A stretch of 64,000 nucleotides of DNA, taken from contig NZ_QEXL01000004.1 of assembly GCF_003311635.1 (NCBI RefSeq), positions 1-64,000 of the forward strand. Reading direction: 5' to 3'. Origin of the DNA: Novacetimonas cocois (GTDB lineage: Bacteria > Pseudomonadota > Alphaproteobacteria > Acetobacterales > Acetobacteraceae). Of this stretch, positions 45,789-55,450 are shown piece by piece. The position numbers were made by a program, and so were the translations under genes. The notes below the pieces were generated by a model that saw only the letters and a program-made list of their open reading frames with translations, was not told where the DNA came from and did not search any database. Within the stretch, counting starts at the first letter, position 1, and the number at the start of each line of letters is the position of its first letter.

Positions 45789-46774
45789 ACGCGATCAGAC
45801 CCGACATGCCCAGCCGGGCACAGCCGCGCCACTTCCTCGACCTGAAGGATCTGGACGCCGCCACCCTGCGCGCCATTCTTGACGTCGCGGCCGGGATCAA
45901 GCGCATGCAGCACGGGCGCGCCCGTCCGCTGCATCCGCGCCTGCCGCTGCGGGGGCGCGCGCTGGGGCTGATGCTGTCCAAGCCGTCAACCCGCACGCGC
46001 GTATCGTTCGAGGTCGGGATGCGCCAGCTGGGCGGTGACGTGGTCCTGCTGTCGCCGGGCGACATGCAGCTGGGGCGCGGGGAAACCATCGCCGATACCG
46101 CGCGCGTGCTGTCGCGGTTCGTCGATGCGCTGGTCCTGCGCACCGGCAGGACGGCAAACCTGCGCGAGCTTGCGAAATGGAGCAGCGTGCCCGTCATCAA
46201 CGGCCTGACGCCGGATTCCCATCCGGTGCAGATCCTGGCGGACATCATGACGTTCGAGGAACATCGCGGCCCCATTACCGGGCGGCTGCTGGCATGGGTG
46301 GGCGACGGCAACAACGTCGCCACCTCGTTCATCGAGGCGGCGGCCCGGTTCGGCTTCCGCCTGCGCCTCGCCACGCCGCCGACGCATGCGCCGGACGCGC
46401 GCGCGGTGGAATGGGCGCGCGCCAACGGGGCGGACATCACGGTGTGCACGGATGCGGCGCAGGCCGTGGCAGGGGCGGATGCCGTCATCACCGACACATG
46501 GGTCAGCATGTCCGACAACGCGTCGGAACAGCGCGCCAGCGCGTTCGAACCCTATCGCGTGGACGCGGCCCTGATGGCGCGTGCGGCCCCCGATGCCCTT
46601 TTCCTGCACTGCCTGCCCGCCCATATAGGCGAGGAAGTGACCGCCGACGTGTTCGAAGGCCCGCATTCCGTGGTCTTTGACGAGGCCGAAAACCGCCTGC
46701 ATGCCCAGAAGGGGCTGCTGGTCTGGGCCCTGTGCGGCGATGACTGGCAGAGCTTTGGAAAGGAAAATCCCTGA
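45785..46774 (+). CDS. argF: ornithine carbamoyltransferase
   Basis: A 329-residue transcarbamylase making citrulline from ornithine and carbamoyl phosphate. SKPSTRTRVSFEVG (from residue 65) binds carbamoyl phosphate; HPVQILADIMTF, WVSMSDN and the catalytic-cysteine block FLHCLPAHIGEEV are present. SMG-loop wording WVSM marks it as OTCase rather than ATCase. The start overlaps the argD stop (ATGA), and the next small gene begins one base after its stop. Confidence 0.97.
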   Translation: MNAIRPDMPSRAQPRHFLDLKDLDAATLRAILDVAAGIKRMQHGRARPLHPRLPLRGRALGLMLSKPSTRTRVSFEVGMRQLGGDVVLLSPGDMQLGRGETIADTARVLSRFVDALVLRTGRTANLRELAKWSSVPVINGLTPDSHPVQILADIMTFEEHRGPITGRLLAWVGDGNNVATSFIEAAARFGFRLRLATPPTHAPDARAVEWARANGADITVCTDAAQAVAGADAVITDTWVSMSDNASEQRASAFEPYRVDAALMARAAPDALFLHCLPAHIGEEVTADVFEGPHSVVFDEAENRLHAQKGLLVWALCGDDWQSFGKENP

Positions 46775-46775
46775 C

Positions 46776-47114
46776 ATGACCGGCCCCGCAGAACAGCCCG
46801 CCCTGCCCAGCACGACGGAAGACACCGCAAGTGTCCCCGGATGGGTGGAAAAAAGCGTCAATGACATCTTTGCCGCGCTGCCGGGGGCGGGATCGGGGGC
46901 GGGGTCGGGCGCGCCGCTTGACGCGCTGCGCGATGCCTATCTCGACTGCCTCGCCGGCGCGGGCCGGGGGGAGGACATCGATACCGAGCACGATACCTGC
47001 CGTCAGGCCCTGCTGGACCAGGTGACGGAGCGGAAGCTGCTGGATACCGCGACGACGCAGGCGCTGGCCCAGCGTCTGGAGGCGCTGGAGGCGGACATTA
47101 CCGCCAACCTGTGA
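46776..47114 (+). CDS. small acidic protein of unknown function
   Basis: A 112-residue acidic protein with no signal peptide. A Gly/Ala/Ser linker (GAGSGAGSGAP) separates a short N-terminal part from a helical C-terminal half ending QRLEALEADITANL, possibly a coiled coil. Two cysteines are present. Its ATG lies one base after the argF stop with GGAAAGGA ahead of it, so it is very probably co-translated with argF; hslO follows after 49 nt. No family recognised. Confidence 0.7.
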   Translation: MTGPAEQPALPSTTEDTASVPGWVEKSVNDIFAALPGAGSGAGSGAPLDALRDAYLDCLAGAGRGEDIDTEHDTCRQALLDQVTERKLLDTATTQALAQRLEALEADITANL

Positions 47115-47163
47115 AAATCCCGGCCGTCCGCGTTCCCTCCGCCCGCATGAGATCCGATGACAC

Positions 47164-48117
47164 ATGATTGACACGCCAGCCTTCCTCGACACCAACCGTC
47201 CCGATACCCCCGACCTTGTGGTGGAACAGGGCGTCATGCCCTTCTACCTTGCCAGCCGCCCGGTGCGGGGCCGCCTGGTGCGTCCGGGCGTCCTGACCGA
47301 CACGCTGCTGACGCGCCATGACAATCCCGATGTCGTGCTGCGCCTGGCGGGCGAGGCGCTGGCCCTTGTCGCGGGGCTGGCCTCCGCGCTGAAGTTCAAG
47401 GGATCGTTTTCCCTGCAGGCCAAGGGCGATGGCGCGGTCAGCCTGCTGGTGGCGGACTGCACCGACGCGGGCGCCCTGCGCTTTCACGTCCGTTCCGACG
47501 ATGAAAAGGTCGCCGCCCTGCTGAAGGAGCATCCCGAACCCACGGCGGCGCAGCTTCTGGGATCGGGCTATCTGGCGTTCAGCGTGGATCAGGGGCCCGA
47601 TACCGACATCCATCAGGGCATCGTGGAAATCACGGGCGAAAGCCTGTCGGACATGGCCGCGCACTATTTTACCACCAGCGAGCAGCATGCCTGCTGGGTG
47701 CGGCTGTTCTGCAGCAGGACCGAACGTGGATGGCGCGCCGGCGCGCTGATCCTCGAACGCATCGCGACCGAGGGTGGGCATACCTCCGACACCGCGCCGG
47801 AGGATGGCGACGATGCGTGGGAAACTGCCGTCACCCTTGCCTCCACCCTGACGGAGGCGGAAATCCTTGATGACAGCCTTTCCTCCGAAACGCTGATCTA
47901 CCGCCTGTTCCATGCCGAGGACGCGTGCATCGGCCATCCCCGCGCGCTGGCGTTCGGCTGCCGCTGCAGCCGCGCGCGTCTGGCGGGCATCCTCGAGACC
48001 TTCCCGACCGACGACCTTGACCACATGGCCGAGGACGGGACGATCACCATGAACTGTTCATTCTGCAACCATGCCTTCCATTTCCGCCGTGACGAGGTGG
48101 GACGCGCCGCCGAATAA
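47164..48117 (+). CDS. hslO: redox-regulated chaperone Hsp33
   Basis: A 317-residue cytosolic holdase activated by oxidative unfolding. The N-terminal chaperone domain is typical (SALKFKGSFSLQAKGDG, YFTTSEQ). The C-terminal redox switch has both pairs of zinc cysteines: FGCRCSR and MNCSFCNHAFHF. Zinc release on oxidation exposes the substrate surface. It follows the argD-argF unit, an order common in Rhodospirillales. Confidence 0.96.
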   Translation: MIDTPAFLDTNRPDTPDLVVEQGVMPFYLASRPVRGRLVRPGVLTDTLLTRHDNPDVVLRLAGEALALVAGLASALKFKGSFSLQAKGDGAVSLLVADCTDAGALRFHVRSDDEKVAALLKEHPEPTAAQLLGSGYLAFSVDQGPDTDIHQGIVEITGESLSDMAAHYFTTSEQHACWVRLFCSRTERGWRAGALILERIATEGGHTSDTAPEDGDDAWETAVTLASTLTEAEILDDSLSSETLIYRLFHAEDACIGHPRALAFGCRCSRARLAGILETFPTDDLDHMAEDGTITMNCSFCNHAFHFRRDEVGRAAE

Positions 48118-48139
48118 GCCCCCGGCCCGTTCCCCCGGC

Positions 48140-48166
48140 CCGCCCCATCTGTTTTACGGGGGGCGG
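48140..48166 (+). terminator. possible hairpin after hslO
   Basis: CCGCCCC (48140-48146) and GGGGCGG (48160-48166) make a 7-bp GC stem with a 13-nt loop, but no T-run follows. Confidence 0.3.
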
Positions 48167-48254
48167 AATGTGCCATGATGGCCGACGTTTCAACTTGACC
48201 TGTGGCGCGTCCGGGCCAGGACCGGACGCCAGAGCTTTTTCGGGAAATCCGTTC

Positions 48255-49181
48255 ATGCATCCGCCCTGTCCGACCGTTCCCCGTCCCTCCCGCGCCGTGC
48301 GGGCCATGCGCATGGCGCGGCTGATGGCGCTTGGCCTGCCGCTTGTCATGCTGGGGGCGTGCCACAATGACCAGCAGCAGCCGACCATGACGTTCGCGCC
48401 GCTCAGCTACAGCAACCTCGCGCCGCTGAACCTGAACGTGGCCAGCATTTCCATCGTTGACCGGGGTCAGCCCGGAATGGTGCCCGGCGACCTGTCCAAC
48501 CGCGCGCCCACGCCCCCGGACCAGGCGCTCAGACAGATGGCGCATGACCGGCTGATCGCATCCGGTGCCGGGGGGCATGGCGTGTTCACCATCGACCGCG
48601 CCTCCATCCTGCATGAACCGGGCGGCATCCTTGACGGACAGATGAATGTCCATCTCGACGTCGTGTCCGCCGATGGGCTGCGCAAGGGATACGCGGTGGC
48701 GCAGGTCACGCGCTCCTACGACCCCAAGGCGACGAAGGGCAACACCGATACGACCGCGAACCTGTATGAACTCGTCAACCTGATGATGCAGGACATGAAC
48801 CGGGAACTGGAATCCCAGATCCGCAACAACCTCGGCAACTGGCTGACAACCGCGCCGGTCGCAGGGGCGGTGTCGGAACAGTCGCTTGACGGTGCGTCAC
48901 CCGGCACGGGCGGGGCACAGACCGTGACGATGCCCATGCCCAACACGACGTCGTCGGACACGCCGGCCGCCGTTTCGTCAACGCCCGCCGCAACGTCTAA
49001 CGCGCCGGCGGCCCCTGCGGCTCCGGCGGCGAATGACGGACCCGACCCCATCTTTCCCGACGGGGAACCCTCCGCCACGACCACGACAACGACGACCAGG
49101 ACGCCCCGCCTGCGTTCGCCCCAGCCGGGATACCTGACCCTGCCGCCTTCCGGCACAAACAGCACCAGCGGCACCAACTGA
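48255..49181 (+). CDS. putative lipoprotein with Pro/Ala/Thr-rich tail
   Basis: A 308-residue exported protein. A hydrophobic segment ends VMLGAC, a lipobox. The folded part (about residues 45-210) contains LNVASISIVDRG, DQALRQMAHDRLIASG and NLYELVNLMMQDMNRELESQ, then a low-complexity Pro/Ala/Thr region with a run of seven Thr. No named family. The start may instead be the ATG at 48306 (MRMARLMALGLP), which gives a more typical signal peptide. A strong hairpin lies just after its stop. Confidence 0.75.
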   Translation: MHPPCPTVPRPSRAVRAMRMARLMALGLPLVMLGACHNDQQQPTMTFAPLSYSNLAPLNLNVASISIVDRGQPGMVPGDLSNRAPTPPDQALRQMAHDRLIASGAGGHGVFTIDRASILHEPGGILDGQMNVHLDVVSADGLRKGYAVAQVTRSYDPKATKGNTDTTANLYELVNLMMQDMNRELESQIRNNLGNWLTTAPVAGAVSEQSLDGASPGTGGAQTVTMPMPNTTSSDTPAAVSSTPAATSNAPAAPAAPAANDGPDPIFPDGEPSATTTTTTTRTPRLRSPQPGYLTLPPSGTNSTSGTN

Positions 49182-49187
49182 TCCGGT

Positions 49188-49210
49188 GCGGGAAGGCGTG
49201 GCCTTCCCGC
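49188..49210. terminator. perfect hairpin between convergent genes
   Basis: GCGGGAAGGC (49188-49197) and GCCTTCCCGC (49201-49210) form a perfect 10-bp stem with a GTG loop, seven bases after the lipoprotein stop and 15 before the dsbD stop. It has no T-run, but the position suits two-way termination. Confidence 0.65.
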
Positions 49211-49224
49211 CGTCCCGGCGCGCC

Positions 49225-51339
49225 CTATTGCGCGCCGATCGTCCGCAGCACCAGCCCCGGCGTCAGTATCTGGGGCAGGACGATCCCCTCCTGATGCGTG
49301 GGGTAATAGACGTATAACGGCACCCCGTCGCGCCCGTGATCGCGCAGGAAGGCGGTGATCGCCGCGTCGCGCCCGGTCCAGTCGCCCTTCATGTAAACGA
49401 CACCCTGCCGGGCAAAGGCATCGCGCACATGCTGCGGCGACAGGGCGACACGTTCATTCACCAGACATGAAATGCACCATGCCGCCGTCATGTCGATGAA
49501 GACCGGCCTGCCCTGCGCCCGCAGGGCGTCAAGCCGCGCCTGCGAAAATGCCTCCGTCCCGTCCGTGGCCTGAGCCTGCGTGGCGTCCGCGCCCTGCGGG
49601 GCAAGGGCAGGCATGACCATCAGCACGCCACCCAGCGCAAGGCCGATGGCAAACAGCGCCCCGCCCCGGCAGCCAAGGATGAAGCCCTCCTTCCCCGTGC
49701 CGGTCATCGCCGCGTCCTGCGCCATGCGCACCAGCCACGTCGCCAGCGCAATCAGCACCATTCCCCCCGCCAGCACCGGCACCGCGACCTGACCGCCCTG
49801 CAATGTCGCGACCCACGCCAGCCACACGCATGTCGCCAGCATGGGAAAGGCCAGCGCCTGACGCACGATTTCCATCCACGCCCCCGGACGCGGCAGCAGC
49901 CGAACCAGCCCCGGCACCATCGCCAGCAGCAGGTAAGGTGCGGCAAGGCCCAGCCCCATGGCGACAAAGATCACGATTCCCACCACCGGCGACGCCGAAA
50001 GCGCGCCGGCGACCGCCGCCCCCATGAACGGCGCGGTGCAGGGCGTGGCGACCACGACCGCCAGCACGCCGGTCAGGAAATCCCCCATATGCCCCGACAG
50101 CGTCCCCCCGCCACCCAGCGCCGCAATGCGCATCCCGAAGGAAAAGACCCCCAGCAGGTTGAGCGAAATGGCGAACAGCAGCCAGCACATCAGCGTGACG
50201 AACGTCACCGACTGGAACTGGAATCCCCACCCCACGACATTGCCCGCCATGCGCAGGCCCACGATCACCACGCCCAGCAGCACGAAGGTCGCGACGATGC
50301 CCCCCGCATACAGCGCCGCCCCCGTCAGCGCGGCGCGGCGTTCCCCCCGCGCCATGCGTTCGAGCGAGAGGATCTTCATCGCCAGAACCGGGAACACGCA
50401 CGGCATCAGGTTCAGGATCATCCCCCCCGCAAAGGCCAGCGCCACCAGACGCAGCAGCCCCGCGCCGCCGCCCGCAGGGGGGGCGGACGCCATCGCGGGC
50501 GCGCCCCCCGGCTGCGCGGTGATCGCCAGCGCCTGTTCGCGGCCCGACACGTCGCGGATGACCACGATGCCAGACAGGGGCGCATCCTTGTGGAACCCGT
50601 CCGCCACCTTCAGCCCCAGCTGCAGCAGCCCGTCACGCACATGCAGCGGCTGCGGCGCATCGTGATCGATCAGCCCCGGCTGTTCAGGCATGAACCATGC
50701 CTCCCGGACCATGGCGGGCGACAGTCCCGCCCCCATCAGCGACAGCGTGCCGTCGGCGGCGATCCGCGCGGCAAAGGGGGAGGCCACCGGACGCTGCGCC
50801 GCCGCGCGGGCGAAAAGCGGCGCCTGCGCGGAAGGGGAAAGCGGCCCGCGCGGCAGCGTCAGGCTGAATTCGCCATGTTCGGGCACGCAGACGGTGGCGC
50901 AGACCAGCCAGTCGGCGGTGGCGTCCACCACCATGTCGGCCCCCTCCTTCGCCTCGCGCGGTTCCAGGCGCACCGGCAGCAGCACGTCGCCGGTATAGGC
51001 ATAGGACATCAGCGGCCCGTCACTCAGCCGCTGCGGCACCGGCCATTCGATGGGGCCGCCTTCGCCCACCGCCCCACCGGACGCATGCAGCGCCAGCGTC
51101 ACCGCCTCCCCCGCGTCGCCGGGGTTCAGCCAGTACGTATGCCATCCCGGCGCCAGCTGCAGGCGCAGGCCGAAATGCATCTCCTGTCCCGGCATGAAGG
51201 TGTCGCTGTCGCTGAGCAGCGTTGCCGTGCCGTGCGGGCTGGAAACCGGCGTGCTCTGCGCGGCAAGCCCGGTGCGCGGCAGGACGGGGGCAAGGCATGT
51301 CACGACGCACAGCGTGAAGAGTAAGCGCAAGATTGCCAC
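49225..51339 (-). CDS. dsbD: thiol:disulfide interchange protein DsbD
   Basis: A 704-residue inner-membrane electron carrier from cytosolic thioredoxin to periplasmic reductants. After a signal peptide comes a large periplasmic domain (with CATVCVPEHG, a ScsB/DsbD-alpha-like motif), then eight membrane helices with the redox cysteines in LMPCVFPVLAMK and VATPCTAPFMG, and a C-terminal thioredoxin domain with Cys622 and Cys625 in AAWCISC. The start is GTG 51339 with GGAG ten bases upstream; the longer open frame beyond overlaps hrpB and is spurious. Confidence 0.93.
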   Translation of the reverse strand: MAILRLLFTLCVVTCLAPVLPRTGLAAQSTPVSSPHGTATLLSDSDTFMPGQEMHFGLRLQLAPGWHTYWLNPGDAGEAVTLALHASGGAVGEGGPIEWPVPQRLSDGPLMSYAYTGDVLLPVRLEPREAKEGADMVVDATADWLVCATVCVPEHGEFSLTLPRGPLSPSAQAPLFARAAAQRPVASPFAARIAADGTLSLMGAGLSPAMVREAWFMPEQPGLIDHDAPQPLHVRDGLLQLGLKVADGFHKDAPLSGIVVIRDVSGREQALAITAQPGGAPAMASAPPAGGGAGLLRLVALAFAGGMILNLMPCVFPVLAMKILSLERMARGERRAALTGAALYAGGIVATFVLLGVVIVGLRMAGNVVGWGFQFQSVTFVTLMCWLLFAISLNLLGVFSFGMRIAALGGGGTLSGHMGDFLTGVLAVVVATPCTAPFMGAAVAGALSASPVVGIVIFVAMGLGLAAPYLLLAMVPGLVRLLPRPGAWMEIVRQALAFPMLATCVWLAWVATLQGGQVAVPVLAGGMVLIALATWLVRMAQDAAMTGTGKEGFILGCRGGALFAIGLALGGVLMVMPALAPQGADATQAQATDGTEAFSQARLDALRAQGRPVFIDMTAAWCISCLVNERVALSPQHVRDAFARQGVVYMKGDWTGRDAAITAFLRDHGRDGVPLYVYYPTHQEGIVLPQILTPGLVLRTIGAQ

Positions 51340-51448
51340 GCAGGAACACTCCGTCAGGGTCGATGGGGGCGAAAGGCCTGTATTATATAATCGTATGCGG
51401 CCGTTCAGGCATTGCCGCGCGCATGTCGCACACGTCATAAAGCACGAT

Positions 51449-54016
51449 ATGGCGTCCGATCCATCCCTGCAAAATCCGCTTTTCCCACCCGACCTGTTCC
51501 CGCCCGGCGCGGCACCCGGCACCGACCTGCCCGTGGCGGAGGCACTGCCGCGGCTGCGCGCCGCACTGGACCAGGGGGGCGGCGCGGTGCTGGTGGCGCC
51601 CCCCGGCGCGGGCAAGACGACGCTGGTCCCCCTCGCGCTGCTGGCCGCGCCGTGGCGGGGGGACGGGCGCATCGTGATGCTTGAACCCCGCCGCCTGGCC
51701 GCCCGTGCGGCCGCGCGACGGATGGCGGAACTGATCGGGGAGGAACCGGGCGGCCTGATCGGGTATCGCACGCGGCTTGACGGCGCGTCCTCCGCCGCGA
51801 CGCGAATCGAGGTGGTGACCGAGGGGCTGCTGGTGCGCCGGCTGCTGGCGGATCCGACGCTGGATGGCGTCGCCTGCGTCATCTTTGACGAAATCCACGA
51901 ACGCTCCGTCGATGTGGACGCGGCGCTGGCCTTCTGCCTTGACCTGCAGCGCGAACTGCGGCCCGACCTGCGGCTGGTGGCGATGTCGGCCACGACGGAC
52001 GCGGCCACCCTGTCGCAACGGATGGACGCGCCGGTCATCGAAAGCGCGGGGCGCATGTTCCCCGTCGAAATCCGCCACGCGCGTCGCGACATCCCCCACC
52101 AGCGCGACCTGCCCGACGCCATGGCGCACGCGATCCGCGCCGCCCTGGCGGAGGAAGAAGGCGACATCCTCGCCTTCCTGCCCGGCGTTGGCGAAATCCG
52201 CCGCACGCAGGCCGCCCTGGCCGACGTGGCGGCGGAGGTCCTGCCACTGTATGGCGAACTTCCCCCCGGGGAGCAGGATTACGTCCTGCGGCCCCATACG
52301 CAGGGGCGACGGGTGATCCTGTCCACCTCCATCGCGGAAACGTCGCTGACGGTGCCGGGGGTACGGATCGTGATCGATGGCGGTTTCCGTCGCACGCCGC
52401 GCCTTGATGCGGGCACCGGCCTGACGAAGCTGGAGACCGCGCGCATATCACGTGCCGCCGCCGCCCAGCGCGCGGGCCGCGCGGGCCGCGTGGCGCCGGG
52501 CATCGCGATACGCCTGTGGAGCGAGACGACATCGCGCGCCATGCCGCCGCATGACCGGCCCGAAATCATGGAAGCCGAACTGACCGGCCTGCGCCTGGAT
52601 ACGGCGGCATGGCAGGCGGCGATGGGCACGCCGCCCGCGGACCTGCCCTTTGCCGACACGCCCCCCAACGGCGCGTTCGAGGCCGCGCGCAGCCTGCTGC
52701 TTGCGCTTGGGGCGGTGTCCGAAGACGGCCGGATTACCGAGACCGGCATCCGGATGGCGCAGCTTGGCGCGCATCCGCGCCTTGCCGCGATGATGCTGGC
52801 CGCCCGCACGCCGGGCGAGGCCGCGCTGGCCGCAGACCTTGCCGCCCTGCTGGAGGAACGCGATCCGCTGCGCCCACGCCCGTCAGGGCGCGGGCCGGGC
52901 GGCAACATCATTCCCCCCGCCGACATCCGCCTGCGCCTCGACCTGATCGCGGGCGGCGACCATCCGGCCGCGGACCGGAGGGCGCTGTCGCGCATCCGTC
53001 AGGCCGCGCGGCAGTACCGCCGCCGCATGGGACTGGGCCGGGAGCAGGAGGCCCACGGCGACTGCGCGGCGCTGCTGGCGGCGGCCTTTCCCGACCGCAT
53101 CGCGCAGCGGCGTGGCGATATCGGGTCGTTCCGCCTGTCGGGCGGCGGCAGCGCCCGCATGGGAAAGACGGATCCCCTCGCCAGCCTGCCGCTTCTGGCG
53201 GTGGCGGGAATGCATGTCCGCACCGCGTGCGAAATCCGCCTGGCCGCGCCACTCGATCCCGAAAACCTGCCGGACAGCGTGCTGGCCCGTGCGCATGAGC
53301 AGGTAGAAACCACCATCGACCCCGCCACCGGCGCGGTGATGGCGCGTCGCCGGCTGCGGCTTGGCGCGCTGGTCCTGCGGGATCGCACCGTGACCGCCGA
53401 TGCGACGGAGGTGGCCGACCTGCTGATCCGGCAGGTCGGACAGAACCTCGCGGCCGCCTTTGACTGGACGCCGCAGTGCCGGCAGCTTCAGGCCCGCGTC
53501 GCCCTTGCGCGCGACGTGCTGGACCGCGCCGACCTGCCGGACCTGTCCGACGCGGCGCTGGCCGCCAGCGTGGGGGAATGGCTGGGCGCGTGGATCGGGG
53601 GCATGGCACGCATGAGCGAAATCCGCGCGCTCGACCTGCTGGCGGTGCTGTGCGCCATGATCCCGCATGACGCGCTGCGCTGGCTGGATACGACGCTGCC
53701 CCCCGCGCTCGACCTGCCGGGGGGACGCGTGGGGATCGACTATCTCCAGCCGGTGCCGCTTGCCTCCGCGCGGGCGCAGGCCTTCTATGGCCTGAATGAG
53801 ACGCCACGGATTGCGCAGGGGCGCGTCGGACTGCGGATCGCGCTGCTTTCGCCTGCGGGGCGGCCACAGGCGATCACCGCCGACCTTGCGGGGTTCTGGG
53901 CCGGTTCATGGGCCGACATGCGCCGTGACATGCGCGGCCGCTATCCCCGCCACGACTGGCCCGAGGACCCGGCGCAGGCCACGCCGTCGCGGCGGCCACC
54001 ACGCCGCGGAACGTGA
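51449..54016 (+). CDS. hrpB: ATP-dependent helicase HrpB
   Basis: A DEAH-type RNA helicase of 855 residues. Motif I is PPGAGKTTLVPLALL, motif II is FDEIHERS (DEIH form), motif III is VAMSATTD, and motif VI is QRAGRAGRVAPG. The HA2/OB-like region and the HrpB-specific C-terminal domain follow (PVPLASARAQAFYGLNETPR, PLQAITADLAGFW-like QAITADLAGFWAGS). Its physiological RNA is unknown. It is divergent from dsbD with a 109-nt spacer. The start is ATG 51449; the frame further upstream overlaps dsbD. Confidence 0.95.
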   Translation: MASDPSLQNPLFPPDLFPPGAAPGTDLPVAEALPRLRAALDQGGGAVLVAPPGAGKTTLVPLALLAAPWRGDGRIVMLEPRRLAARAAARRMAELIGEEPGGLIGYRTRLDGASSAATRIEVVTEGLLVRRLLADPTLDGVACVIFDEIHERSVDVDAALAFCLDLQRELRPDLRLVAMSATTDAATLSQRMDAPVIESAGRMFPVEIRHARRDIPHQRDLPDAMAHAIRAALAEEEGDILAFLPGVGEIRRTQAALADVAAEVLPLYGELPPGEQDYVLRPHTQGRRVILSTSIAETSLTVPGVRIVIDGGFRRTPRLDAGTGLTKLETARISRAAAAQRAGRAGRVAPGIAIRLWSETTSRAMPPHDRPEIMEAELTGLRLDTAAWQAAMGTPPADLPFADTPPNGAFEAARSLLLALGAVSEDGRITETGIRMAQLGAHPRLAAMMLAARTPGEAALAADLAALLEERDPLRPRPSGRGPGGNIIPPADIRLRLDLIAGGDHPAADRRALSRIRQAARQYRRRMGLGREQEAHGDCAALLAAAFPDRIAQRRGDIGSFRLSGGGSARMGKTDPLASLPLLAVAGMHVRTACEIRLAAPLDPENLPDSVLARAHEQVETTIDPATGAVMARRRLRLGALVLRDRTVTADATEVADLLIRQVGQNLAAAFDWTPQCRQLQARVALARDVLDRADLPDLSDAALAASVGEWLGAWIGGMARMSEIRALDLLAVLCAMIPHDALRWLDTTLPPALDLPGGRVGIDYLQPVPLASARAQAFYGLNETPRIAQGRVGLRIALLSPAGRPQAITADLAGFWAGSWADMRRDMRGRYPRHDWPEDPAQATPSRRPPRRGT

Positions 54017-54140
54017 CATGAACGCCGCAGTGCGCCAATGATTTGCCACACCTTTGCCACATGCCATGTCATTGCCTTTTTTTTCGCCTATCATCACGGT
54101 TCAGTGGGTAACCCCGCGCCCTGACCCGTTACGGATATAT

Positions 54141-55304
54141 ATGGCCCGCCGCCTTTCCCGCCCGCCTGTAATCGCGCCCCTGGCCCTGGCCTGCTGCTGC
54201 GCCATGTCGTTTTCTCACGCCGCACGGGCGCAGGCGGTGGCGCCGGTCACGGCACCCGCACCCGTGTCGCCGGATGCCGCGTCGCTGTTCGCGCCGCCCG
54301 CCCCGCCAGTGGTCGCGTCGGGGCCGCTGACATTCGCCCCGCTGGTGCGGATGGTTGGACCGGCGGTGGTCAACATCGCGGTAACGCAGGACGCCACCGG
54401 CCAGCGCAACGGACAGCGCGTGCTGCCGAGCGTGCGGGGCACCCCGTTCGAGCATAAATTCCGCGAACGCATGCGCTCCCACGGGGAGGAAATGCTGGGC
54501 GCGGGATCGGGATTCATCATCGACCCCGACGGCATTGTCGTCACGAATACCCATGTCGTGGGCGATGCGGACCACATCACCGTCTCGCTGACGGATGGAA
54601 CGGAACTGCCCGCGCACCTGATCGGCAGCGACGACCTGACGGATATCGCCGTCATCAAGGTCCAGCCCCCCCATCCCCTGCCCTTCGTCAGGTGGGGCGA
54701 CAGCAGGCTGGTGAATATCGGCGACTGGATCATGGCGGCGGGCAACCCGTTCGGGCTGGGGTCATCCGTGACGGCGGGCATCGTGTCCGCCCGGGGACGC
54801 GATATCGGGACCAGCCCGTTCGACGACTTCCTCCAGCTCGACGCGCCGATCAATCCCGGCAATTCGGGCGGGCCGTCCTTCAACCTCAGCGGGCAGGTGG
54901 TGGCCCTCAATACCGCCATCGTCTCGCCCACCGGGGGATCGGTGGGAATCGGTTTCGGCATCCCGTCCGAAATCGTCGCCCCGATCGTGGAGGAACTGCG
55001 CCGCAACGGGCATATCGACCGTGGCTGGCTTGGCGTCACGCTGACGGACGGGGGCGACACCCATGTGCCGGGGGTGGAAATCGTGGGCATCGACCGGGGT
55101 GGCCCGGCGATGAAGGCGGGCCTGCATATCGGCGATTACATCACCGCCGTGAATGACGAGCCCATCGACAGTTCACGCATGCTGATCCGTTCCATCGCCG
55201 CGAAACGCCCGGCCTCGACCGTCGTGCTGCATATCCGTCGCCGCCATGACACCCTGGCCATCCCGGCGGTCGTCGGATACCGCCCCGACGACACGGACGA
55301 CTGA
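54141..55304 (+). CDS. HtrA/Deg-type periplasmic serine protease
   Basis: A 387-residue protease with a signal peptide ending ARAQA. Numbered from ATG 54141, the catalytic triad is His138 in VTNTHVVGD, Asp168 in DDLTDIAVIK and Ser242 in NPGNSGGPS. A single PDZ domain occupies about the last 100 residues (RGWLGVTLTD, AMKAGLHIGDYITAVN). With one PDZ it is DegS/HhoA-like rather than two-PDZ DegP. It precedes a two-component system by 146 nt on the same strand, suggesting a role in envelope quality control. Confidence 0.93.
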   Translation: MARRLSRPPVIAPLALACCCAMSFSHAARAQAVAPVTAPAPVSPDAASLFAPPAPPVVASGPLTFAPLVRMVGPAVVNIAVTQDATGQRNGQRVLPSVRGTPFEHKFRERMRSHGEEMLGAGSGFIIDPDGIVVTNTHVVGDADHITVSLTDGTELPAHLIGSDDLTDIAVIKVQPPHPLPFVRWGDSRLVNIGDWIMAAGNPFGLGSSVTAGIVSARGRDIGTSPFDDFLQLDAPINPGNSGGPSFNLSGQVVALNTAIVSPTGGSVGIGFGIPSEIVAPIVEELRRNGHIDRGWLGVTLTDGGDTHVPGVEIVGIDRGGPAMKAGLHIGDYITAVNDEPIDSSRMLIRSIAAKRPASTVVLHIRRRHDTLAIPAVVGYRPDDTDD

Positions 55305-55450
55305 ACCGCGCGGGCGCGGTCCGTCCGCCCCTTAACGGCCGGGCCACCAATCCATATGTAACATCGGTAATGTCCGCGCGCCGCATCCGCTCTGGCCTTG
55401 TCGCGCGACGGGCGTAGAATGACAACCGGACTGCCGATCAGTGAGGTAAC

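Noticed and set aside
51340-52206. Extension of dsbD by 289 residues
   Set aside because: It overlaps hrpB on the other strand and is Arg/Ser-rich shadow sequence; GTG 51339 gives a signal peptide directly.
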